DNA of 5,738 nucleotides from Desulfurococcaceae archaeon UBA285 (lineage in GTDB: Archaea; Thermoproteota; Thermoprotei_A; Sulfolobales; Desulfurococcaceae). Under the pieces are notes generated by a model, which saw nothing but the letters and a program-made list of their open reading frames with translations, was not told the origin of the DNA and did no database searches. The translations under genes were made by a program, and so were the position numbers. Location: NCBI GenBank assembly GCA_002495025.1, contig DADP01000023.1, positions 2,593 to 8,330 on the forward strand, written 5' to 3'. Positions 1 through 5,738 of this stretch are shown in pieces; position 1 is the first letter of the stretch, and every line of letters begins with the position of its first letter.

Positions 1-368
1 TAAGAAATAAGCATTATGCATGGGTATTAGGACTTCCGAGAACCCAGCATGAAACAGGTTACTTTATCGGGAATAAGGGTAAGATTAGGAGTGAGGTTTC
101 AAGAAGACCCTCTCCAATTATGGTGAGCTACCACTCAAATGAGAACATCTTTGGTGATGGAGTGTTCATTACTACCTTCTTCTCTGGAGATTGGCCAACA
201 CATATGGAGTGGCGTTCCCCTAGTCAAAAACCCCGTGAAACCCGCGAAAAATCAGTGTCAATAAATGTAAATCCCCAGACATTACTGGACGCCTATGTTA
301 CAGCCATCAATGAGTTGAGTAACTACTTGAACAAGGTTAGAGCTCGAATTGTAGCTTCTTGGCCTTAA
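1..368 (+). CDS. cmr1: Cmr1 (type III-B RAMP protein), C-terminal part, cut by the window start
   Basis: Cmr1 is a RAMP-fold subunit that caps the Cmr effector complex near the 3' end of the crRNA and takes part in target RNA binding. The frame is open from base 3 to the TAA at 366-368 and gives about 121 residues. It begins before the window, so the Met at 120 is internal and not a start. The visible part carries two Cmr1 C-terminal hallmarks: LGLPR at bases 27-41, and RRPSPI at 102-119, which corresponds to the usual RR-A/P-SP motif. A strand (MVSYHS), the segment FGDGVFITTFF and a terminal helix ending VRARIVASWP follow. The gene lies 13 bases before the preferred cmr6 start, consistent with one operon. 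Family assignment rests on motif recognition of a fragment, so another RAMP such as Cmr6 or Cmr4 is possible but unlikely, because cmr6 follows separately. Its promoter lies outside the window. Confidence 0.82.
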   Translation, partial: RNKHYAWVLGLPRTQHETGYFIGNKGKIRSEVSRRPSPIMVSYHSNENIFGDGVFITTFFSGDWPTHMEWRSPSQKPRETREKSVSINVNPQTLLDAYVTAINELSNYLNKVRARIVASWP

Positions 369-369
369 A

Positions 370-375
370 GAGGTG
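370..375 (+). promoter_or_regulatory. Shine-Dalgarno site of cmr6
   Basis: GAGGTG is a strong match to the archaeal anti-Shine-Dalgarno sequence. It sits 6 bases before the GTG at 382. It contains the upstream in-frame GTG (373), which itself has no purine-rich site ahead of it. This decides the start in favour of 382. Confidence 0.65.
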
Positions 376-381
376 GATGCT

Positions 382-1308
382 GTGAAAGCCTCTAAACAGC
401 CTCCGCAAGTACAAAAACGCCGCGAAGACCAGGATGAGCTAGCTAAGTGTATTAGAGAATACCTAGCGGGCTCAAGTGGGAGAAATGTTATGAGTGCTTT
501 AAGGTATTCCTTTATAAAATGCTATGAAGTATTTGAACAACTCGTGAATACTGGTCGTGTAAAGGGTAAGTACAATACTCTATTTAGTCGAGTAGCATCT
601 GAGATGTTGCACGAGGAATTTAAGTACTCGAATATTGGAGATCTTCTAGGAGAAGCTCAGAGATATATTTCCTCCTTGGTTGAATTTATGGGTGAAAGCT
701 TCGACGTAGTATACTTAGTAGAATTCGAAACCGTTTCAAGGCTGAGTATTTGTACTAGAGACTCTAATCTACCATTGGAGATTTCAATTTCGTGGGATCC
801 TGTATTGAATCTGCCATTTATTCCATCTAGTAGTATTAAGGGGTTGGTTAGAGCCTATGCCGAACTCTACAATAAACTACCTGAACATGTAATCAATAAA
901 TTCTTCGGAAATAAGGAGAGTGTTGGTTTAGCTATATTTACAAATGCATATCCTGTTAAGTGTTCTCCAAGTGGTGGTAGTGAAGCTAGCCTAGTAGATC
1001 CAGATGTCGTAACTCCACACTACAGTGAAGTTGGAGGTGCTATAGATGAGGCTAGTTCATCTCCAACGCCCCTAGTCTTCCCCACAATAGCTAAAGGTGT
1101 TACATTGGCATTTGCCATCGGAATAAGAAGTGAAGATACCCCACTCAATATTAACCTGGTTACACAGTTCATAAATGTTGTTAATGAAGCCCTAGATCAG
1201 GGCATAGGCGCTAGAACTAGTGTTGGTTATGGTAGAATTAGAATTGTTAAAAACGAATCCACCAAGCTGACTAGTTCTCCAGGTAGATCTATTATGTTTA
1301 CGAGGTGA
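382..1308 (+). CDS. cmr6: Cmr6, type III-B RAMP protein
   Basis: Cmr6 is a single-copy RAMP subunit at the head of the Cmr complex, next to Cmr1 and the last Cmr4/Cmr5, where it contacts the 3' part of the crRNA. From the preferred GTG at 382 the protein has 308 residues, and the in-frame GTG at 373 would add three. About 140 N-terminal residues are mostly helical and lysine/arginine-rich. The RAMP core follows: LPFIPSSSIKG (about 144-154), FG then AIFTNAYPV (about 175-195), the Cmr6 hallmark DPDVVTPHY (about 206-214), FPTIAKGVTLAFAIG (about 236-250), and the C-terminal glycine-rich loop GIGARTSVGYGRI (274-286). The TPHY segment and the GxGAxTxxGYGR loop together favour Cmr6 over Csm5 or Cmr4. 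The stop is 5 bases before the preferred cas10 start, so translational coupling is likely. No catalytic role is expected. Confidence 0.9.
   Translation: MKASKQPPQVQKRREDQDELAKCIREYLAGSSGRNVMSALRYSFIKCYEVFEQLVNTGRVKGKYNTLFSRVASEMLHEEFKYSNIGDLLGEAQRYISSLVEFMGESFDVVYLVEFETVSRLSICTRDSNLPLEISISWDPVLNLPFIPSSSIKGLVRAYAELYNKLPEHVINKFFGNKESVGLAIFTNAYPVKCSPSGGSEASLVDPDVVTPHYSEVGGAIDEASSSPTPLVFPTIAKGVTLAFAIGIRSEDTPLNINLVTQFINVVNEALDQGIGARTSVGYGRIRIVKNESTKLTSSPGRSIMFTR
1302..1307 (+). promoter_or_regulatory. Shine-Dalgarno site of cas10, overlapping the end of cmr6
   Basis: GAGGTG lies in the last codons of cmr6 and ends within its TGA (1306-1308). It stands 6 bases before the GTG at 1314, the same geometry as at the cmr6 start. 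The GTG at 1305 is part of this site and has no Shine-Dalgarno site of its own, so 1314 is preferred. Confidence 0.6.
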
Positions 1309-1313
1309 TAGAT

Positions 1314-4300
1314 GTGCACCTTGATTTTAGAAAATTAGCTCTTCTTAAAATTAGGGCTTTGACCCACGATCCACCCAATAAGTCTTTTCTAATTAAGATT
1401 CTAAAAGAAAAACCAGACACGGATTTCAGGGAATTGCATGAAAAAGTAGCTGGGGAGTTTAGAGAACGAGTAGTCGAAAAAACTAGACTGTATGGTATTG
1501 GGTTAGAAAGGGAACTTGAAGAAGTAGTGAATAATGCCGATAAATTTGCATCGTCATTTGATAGATGGATTTTAAGGATATCAGAGTGGCCTGAGAAAAG
1601 CTATGTATACTATGACTACATACACAACCCGTTCAACCCGGTAATTAAACATCCATTAAAAGACGTTGACTCTCAGTCTATTCAGAGAGTTTTAGAGAAA
1701 ATTAATCGAGTTATACGGGATTTAAAACTAGATGGTTTAATAGAGTCTGCTCCTGAAGGAGAACTCCTTGTCTATAATGCTATATACATACTTCTAGAGG
1801 CAACATGGTATGCTGAGGGTCTTTCACCATCACTAGCTGATACCCGAGTACCAACACACACTGTTTTCGACCACTTATATGCTACTGCCACAGTAGTAAA
1901 CATGGTTATTCCACCTAGAAGCAGTACTCTACAGGGATATCTAGTAGTTGTAGACTACCCAGGAGTACAGGGATTTGTAAACTCAGGAAGGAAAACAGGA
2001 GATTTATGGGCTAGTAGTTGGCTACTATCTAATCTAATGTGGAGTGTAGCAAGCCACTTTGGACTTAGATACGGCTACGACGTCATTGTAAATCCAACAC
2101 CACGTTTAAACCCCTACGCGGTTAGAAGCTTTATAGCTAATGTACTGAGTATTAAGACTGGGATTAATAGACTCCACTTAGAATACAATTTAACACTAGA
2201 TTACAAGAAAACCATACAGGAGTATAGCCTCGAAGATATTAAGACACCTATTGAAAACATCATGCAAATATATAGTAGTGTCTACGGCCTTGAAAACCCA
2301 GAAGACTTCGCAAATCTCTGGTTGCAACCAATAATACCAGCAACAATATTAATGATACTACCTAGAGAACTACCCGGTAAATCACAGTTAGAACCAGAAG
2401 ATGTTATTAGAGAAGTCTTAGAAGTCTACAATAACTCGTGGAAGGCGATTAAAGACTTTGTCGTAGAGAAAATCAAAGAGAAATCCAGTGGAAAACCAGT
2501 TAATAAACTAGTACTAAGACTTCTCGAGGAGTATAGTGGTCTACTAGATACTCCTCCACAACTACCAAGAATAGCCATTGTAGACTTGGCTAGAGTCTAT
2601 GATGGTATAAAGAGTTGTCTGTTAGAGGAAATTGAAGACTTGTGTAGTGAACTAGGTATTAGCAAAGAGTTTGTAGAGAGGGTTAGAAAAGAGTTTAAGA
2701 GCGAGGATATACCTGGAGTAGCTGGCTTTCTATTGTGGCACGTAGTTTTCAGTAGGTGGAGACTATTATCTACGAGGGGGTTTGGAGTATTCCATGCTAG
2801 TATACCGAGGCCCTTCTGGTACATGGATGATACTGAGAGGTTGAAGCCGGTTGCCAGTGGTATCGAAGCCCACCAGACTGGCTGGATACAGTGCTCTACG
2901 TGTGGTGATGAACCAGCAGTCCTAGTCACTAGAAAACGCATTGGTCAACATAGAGAAGCAGTATTCAGTAAAGATACACTAGATTTCTTCAAGGAGATTA
3001 CAGGTAGTGAATTTACAGAGGGGGATATCCAAGAAATCCAAAAGATTATTAAACCAGGTGAAACTCTAGGCCCCTACTGCTTCTTCAAGAGAACAGTATA
3101 CTTGGTATTCAGAGACAAACTAGATATTGCTTCAACAGACGACATAGCACTACTGGGTATATCTGTATTTATGAGTAAACTAGATAGAGGTGTAAAAGAT
3201 AAACTAGTTGATACTATATGTAAGAATGTGAATTGGAGTGCTTGTAGAGAAGTAGTAGAATACCTCTTCTCACCGAGTACTCCACAAGTCAAACTAGGAA
3301 GGGATATGGTATTGACGGCTACTTCTCTAGGGAGAGGCTATGAGGAGTTTCGTAGTGAACTCACAGAGGCTTTGAGAAAGGCTTGTTATGAAGTATTTAG
3401 TGGAAACTATGAAGTCTTACTTGACAAAATAGTTGAATTATTTGGATTAAACGGGGTTCCACTAGAAGAGCCGATTAGAGAATTGATTAGTATTGCGAGG
3501 AGAGAAGAACTTGAAAGTAGACGTAGAGAGCTAACTCGTCGAATTTGCAACTTATTCTCACTACGTGATGTATATGCAATTATACGGGGTGATGCAGACT
3601 TCATTGGCGAGGTATTGAGTGGTAAGCGCCTAGCGAAGCCAAGTGAGCTACTAGACACTATATTGAAATCTATTGGTGAAACGGGCGGGTTTATTGGAGT
3701 TAGAGAGAGGGTATTAGAGTCTTTGAAAAAGGGTTATGAACGAGCTATTAGAATACTAGGGGGCGATACACCACTTATATCACCATCTACATCACACGCT
3801 GTATCTCTAAGTCTAATGTTAACTGCTGTTGAAGACTGGAAGAGGCTGAGGAGTCGCGGTATTCTAGTGTATAGTGGTGGAGACGATGTCTATGGTTTAA
3901 CACCCATAGAGTACTCTCTACTTGTAACACTTGAATTAAGAGGGAACTTTTATAGTGAGGGCTTTAAGAAACTACGTGGTCAACCAGTAGCCCCCGAAAT
4001 ACCTACTGGTAGGAGTTTCAGTGTTAGATTTGCAAGACTCATGGATTGTCTCCTCGAAGAAGCATCTACTGCTGTTAAAATACTAGAAGAGGACTCTAAG
4101 AGTAGTATTTGGGCGAAGCATACTAGTGGTTTTGAAAACGTGGAGATTAAACGTAAAGATGCATTGACGATATCTAGTAGTATTTGTGGTGTTTGCTCTA
4201 CAATTCCATTACACCAGTTAGATCATAGTTCAAAACTAGCTTTGCAGACGGCACTAGCTACTCCATTTCTACTACTCACACTACTCTCTAGTAATATACC

Positions 4301-4547
4301 AGAGGACTTAGAAAACTACAAAATAGACATTGTCACTAGTGATCCACGTGTTCTAAGTAGAATAGCTTTACATGTATTTAGTAGAAATATTATTGTTGGA
4401 GGTGAAAGTGTAAAGAAGAAGATTGATGAAAATCTTAATAATATTATTGAAAACACTGTAGATTTATATGTATTGAGGGATAGAAGGGCTTCTAGTGTGA
4501 TTGAAGAGCTCATTGAATTGATTAGAGTGTTGAGGGTGGTAGTGTGA
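1314..4547 (+). CDS. cmr2: Cmr2/Cas10, large subunit of the type III-B effector complex (HD nuclease and GGDD cyclase)
   Basis: Cas10 is the signalling and DNase subunit. On target RNA binding, this family converts ATP to cyclic oligoadenylate through its Palm domain, and many members cut ssDNA through the HD domain. From GTG 1314 it has 1077 residues, while GTG 1305 would add three. Order of parts: HD motif H18-D19 in THDPPNK; the Cmr2-type segment ADTRVPTHTVFDH (about 175-187), which likely completes the HD site; Palm 1 with YPGVQGFVNSGRKTGDLW (about 215-232); a zinc-finger region with C527-x2-C530 and C589; Palm 2 with intact GGDD at 855-858 (bases 3876-3887); and a helical C-terminal domain containing CGVC (958-961). 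The VQxFxxxxRKxxDLWxxS signature is diagnostic of Cmr2. Nuclease and cyclase motifs both look intact. Oddities are a Gly (586) where the second zinc-finger pair would have a Cys, and the extra CxxC. The last 4 bases overlap cmr3. Confidence 0.95.
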   Translation: MHLDFRKLALLKIRALTHDPPNKSFLIKILKEKPDTDFRELHEKVAGEFRERVVEKTRLYGIGLERELEEVVNNADKFASSFDRWILRISEWPEKSYVYYDYIHNPFNPVIKHPLKDVDSQSIQRVLEKINRVIRDLKLDGLIESAPEGELLVYNAIYILLEATWYAEGLSPSLADTRVPTHTVFDHLYATATVVNMVIPPRSSTLQGYLVVVDYPGVQGFVNSGRKTGDLWASSWLLSNLMWSVASHFGLRYGYDVIVNPTPRLNPYAVRSFIANVLSIKTGINRLHLEYNLTLDYKKTIQEYSLEDIKTPIENIMQIYSSVYGLENPEDFANLWLQPIIPATILMILPRELPGKSQLEPEDVIREVLEVYNNSWKAIKDFVVEKIKEKSSGKPVNKLVLRLLEEYSGLLDTPPQLPRIAIVDLARVYDGIKSCLLEEIEDLCSELGISKEFVERVRKEFKSEDIPGVAGFLLWHVVFSRWRLLSTRGFGVFHASIPRPFWYMDDTERLKPVASGIEAHQTGWIQCSTCGDEPAVLVTRKRIGQHREAVFSKDTLDFFKEITGSEFTEGDIQEIQKIIKPGETLGPYCFFKRTVYLVFRDKLDIASTDDIALLGISVFMSKLDRGVKDKLVDTICKNVNWSACREVVEYLFSPSTPQVKLGRDMVLTATSLGRGYEEFRSELTEALRKACYEVFSGNYEVLLDKIVELFGLNGVPLEEPIRELISIARREELESRRRELTRRICNLFSLRDVYAIIRGDADFIGEVLSGKRLAKPSELLDTILKSIGETGGFIGVRERVLESLKKGYERAIRILGGDTPLISPSTSHAVSLSLMLTAVEDWKRLRSRGILVYSGGDDVYGLTPIEYSLLVTLELRGNFYSEGFKKLRGQPVAPEIPTGRSFSVRFARLMDCLLEEASTAVKILEEDSKSSIWAKHTSGFENVEIKRKDALTISSSICGVCSTIPLHQLDHSSKLALQTALATPFLLLTLLSSNIPEDLENYKIDIVTSDPRVLSRIALHVFSRNIIVGGESVKKKIDENLNNIIENTVDLYVLRDRRASSVIEELIELIRVLRVVV
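4535..4540 (+). promoter_or_regulatory. Probable Shine-Dalgarno site of cmr3
   Basis: GGTGGT inside the end of cas10 differs by one base from the GGTGAT core and ends 3 bases before the GTG at 4544. It is weaker than the sites of cmr6 and cas10. The GTGA overlap (start GTG, stop TGA) suggests that re-initiation by ribosomes finishing cas10 also contributes. Confidence 0.45.
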
Positions 4548-5557
4548 AACTAGTTGAGTTTCAACCTGTGAATCCTCCATCACTTCACTCAGCGTTTATT
4601 GGTGGTATCGACGTATTCGGCGTAACTAGAGCGCTGCCAATACCTCTACCAACTACTATAGCTGGTGCTATAGGTAGCTACTTGAATATTTATTTAACTA
4701 GTAGCGACCCGGTAGACGCCCTGGTAGAACTCTATAATGCTATTAGTGCCAAGTTGAATTGTCGTGATTTAGCTTGTATTAGGGGTCCACTAGTATACTT
4801 TGAAGTTGATGATAGAAGGATTGGTCCCTATGTTTCTATTGAAGACTATTTTACACAACTCGATTCTATTAGAGTGTATGGGTCTAGTGTTGTATGTGTA
4901 GAAGATACTGGTGAAATAGTTGAGTGGAATCCAAGAGTGAGGGTTGGAGTAGCTCTTGAACGACGTGGTGTAAAAGGTGATAAGAGGGTTATACCTGGCT
5001 ATTTCTACAAGTATGTTGTGTCGACTTATAGACTTGGTTCTAGAATTGTTAATCCTGTTTTTACCTATATAACTCCACTAACTATAGAGCACAGTGTGTT
5101 GTTAAGGCTTGGTGGTGAGGGCTCAGTAGCTGTAGTTAAAAGTAGAGATGTAGACTACTTGGATAGAGTAGTTGAGAGAGTTACTAGTCCCCTTGGAGAA
5201 CTCGAAGAGGGATATTATATTGCTCTAAGTCCAATACCCCTACTACCTAGAAAGTCAATAGTAGAGTCATGGAGAGATCTCGAAACGCCATTAAACCCAG
5301 AATACAGTGAAGTACTCGGAATACCCATGAAATGCCCCAGTACACAGAGAGAAGCAATACAACCACCAAAACTAAGAGTAACTAGAATAGGACTAGGATA
5401 CTCAGAAGCAAGTGGAAAGAGAAGACCACAAATCCTAGCTCTACTACCAGGAACACTAGTAAAAATCAATAAGAAACACAGAGCAAACACAAACAACCTC
5501 CTCTTAAAAACACTATTAAACCTAGGCTTTGCAACACTCTACAAACTCAAACTCTAA
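4544..5557 (+). CDS. cmr3: Cmr3, type III-B RAMP protein
   Basis: Cmr3 has two RAMP domains, pairs with Cas10 at the foot of the complex and binds the 8-base 5' handle of the crRNA. The 337-residue protein is of ordinary length for the family. The N-terminus has FQPVNPPSLHSAF and then LPIPLPTTIAGAIGSYL (about 31-47), the proline/threonine stretch and helix typical of Cmr3 and Csm4-like RAMPs. Near the C-terminus are GLGYSEASGKRRP (283-295) and ILALLPGTLVKI (297-308), matching the Cmr3 pattern G-x-G ... G-x-RRP ... PG-T/S-V. The GTG start overlaps the cas10 stop by 4 bases, and no better in-frame start is close. It is the last gene of the operon here. Base composition changes sharply about two thirds of the way through: codons end mostly in T or G before about 5220 and in A or C after. 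The reading frame stays intact, so no frameshift is indicated. Confidence 0.9.
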   Translation: MKLVEFQPVNPPSLHSAFIGGIDVFGVTRALPIPLPTTIAGAIGSYLNIYLTSSDPVDALVELYNAISAKLNCRDLACIRGPLVYFEVDDRRIGPYVSIEDYFTQLDSIRVYGSSVVCVEDTGEIVEWNPRVRVGVALERRGVKGDKRVIPGYFYKYVVSTYRLGSRIVNPVFTYITPLTIEHSVLLRLGGEGSVAVVKSRDVDYLDRVVERVTSPLGELEEGYYIALSPIPLLPRKSIVESWRDLETPLNPEYSEVLGIPMKCPSTQREAIQPPKLRVTRIGLGYSEASGKRRPQILALLPGTLVKINKKHRANTNNLLLKTLLNLGFATLYKLKL

Positions 5558-5717
5558 TACAATACACCTCCAAACCCAAAAATACCACTCAAACAACTTT
5601 CCCTTTCAACACATTCATAATAACAGCCATCACCAACAAAGTAGAAAACTAGAATCTTTTAATCCTATAATCCTATTCTATCTACTAAAACCATTCAGCC
5701 CAAAGAACAAAACCAAC
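5558..5717. other. Non-coding region between the cmr operon and the CRISPR-like end
   Basis: No credible gene is found on either strand, since the longest minus-strand frames hold fewer than 20 codons after a start. The + strand is rich in A and C and very poor in G. The pyrimidine run TTTCCCTTTC (about 5598-5607) could serve as a weak archaeal T-rich terminator for the operon, but no stem-loop is obvious. CTTTTAAT (5656-5663) could be read as a TATA-like element on the + strand or as a decayed copy of the repeat start, and neither reading can be settled here. If the array is read on the minus strand, this is its trailer side. Confidence 0.6.
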
Positions 5718-5738
5718 CTTTCAATTCTTTCTATTGTA
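5718..5738 (-). CRISPR. Partial CRISPR repeat at the window end (putative array edge)
   Basis: The final 21 bases begin CTTTCAATTC on the + strand. The reverse complement therefore ends GAATTGAAAG, which is how many archaeal repeats end, and its last eight bases are ATTGAAAG, the 5' handle found on mature crRNAs in archaeal systems such as Pyrococcus. On that basis the sense strand is the minus strand, and the array would extend to the right with its leader outside the window. Only one incomplete copy is visible, so periodicity cannot be shown. Position right after a cmr operon supports the call. Chance resemblance or a solitary repeat remnant is the alternative. Confidence 0.6.

Noticed and set aside
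120..368. A complete small gene starting at the ATG at 120
   Set aside because: The same frame is open back to the window start and carries LGLPR and RRPSPI just before this Met, so it is an internal residue of Cmr1.
2597..2941. Minus-strand open frame within cas10
   Set aside because: It lies wholly inside a strongly supported gene, shows no recognisable domain and reads as a low-complexity serine/leucine-rich shadow. The same holds for the minus-strand frames at 3074-3292, 3407-3658, 4316-4513 and 5215-5496.
382..5557. Type III-A (Csm) operon instead of type III-B
   Set aside because: The large subunit has the Cmr2 signature (VQxF...RKxxDLW and HDPPxK), and the RAMPs show the Cmr6 TPHY and Cmr1 LGLPR/RRxSP motifs, which fit Cmr and not Csm.
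5558..5717. CRISPR leader with a + strand promoter (TATA-like TTTTAAT at 5657-5663)
   Set aside because: The repeat end orientation places the ATTGAAAG handle on the minus strand, which puts the leader at the far side. The TATA-like match is weak in AT-rich sequence. Not excluded, only less likely.
5558..5717. A short peptide gene on the minus strand downstream of cmr3
   Set aside because: The longest candidate after a start codon is about 16 residues, with no Shine-Dalgarno site and no family resemblance.
1..5738. tRNA, rRNA, insertion sequence or inverted-repeat element
   Set aside because: No T-loop or anticodon-arm pattern, no transposase-like motif and no paired terminal repeats were seen on either strand.

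Overview
The window holds the downstream half of a type III-B (Cmr) CRISPR-Cas effector operon, all on the + strand, and its last bases look like the edge of a CRISPR array. The organism is most likely a hyperthermophilic archaeon, probably a crenarchaeon (Desulfurococcales-like). The signs are a GC content of roughly 40%, heavy use of AGA/AGG, ATA and CTA codons, GTG starts behind GAGGTG-type Shine-Dalgarno sites, and a CRISPR-repeat-like end carrying the archaeal handle ATTGAAAG. The genus cannot be fixed from the sequence.

Layout: the C-terminal part of cmr1 (to 368), cmr6 (382-1308), cmr2/cas10 (1314-4547) and cmr3 (4544-5557). The junctions are 13 bases, 5 bases and a 4-base overlap, counted from the starts preferred here, so the genes are almost certainly one transcriptional and translational unit. 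After cmr3 there are 160 non-coding bases, then 21 bases (5718-5738) that match the beginning of an archaeal CRISPR repeat and run off the window.

How they work together: Cmr complexes bind crRNA and cut complementary RNA. Cmr2 (Cas10) and Cmr3 form the base that holds the crRNA 5' handle. Cmr4 and Cmr5 form the double filament, and Cmr6 and Cmr1 cap the other end. Cmr4, the RNase backbone, and Cmr5 are not in the window, so they should lie upstream of cmr1 or elsewhere. Cas10 keeps both an HD motif and a GGDD motif, so target-activated DNase and cyclic oligoadenylate synthesis are both predicted. No Csx1/Csm6-type effector gene is present here.

Points of interest: the non-canonical order cmr1-6-2-3; the array edge converging on the operon; two junctions where a GTG lies inside the Shine-Dalgarno site of the next GTG; a Cas10 zinc finger with an apparent Cys-to-Gly change plus an extra CxxC near the C-terminus; a sharp keto-to-amino base skew switch near 5230; and a high density of CTAG.
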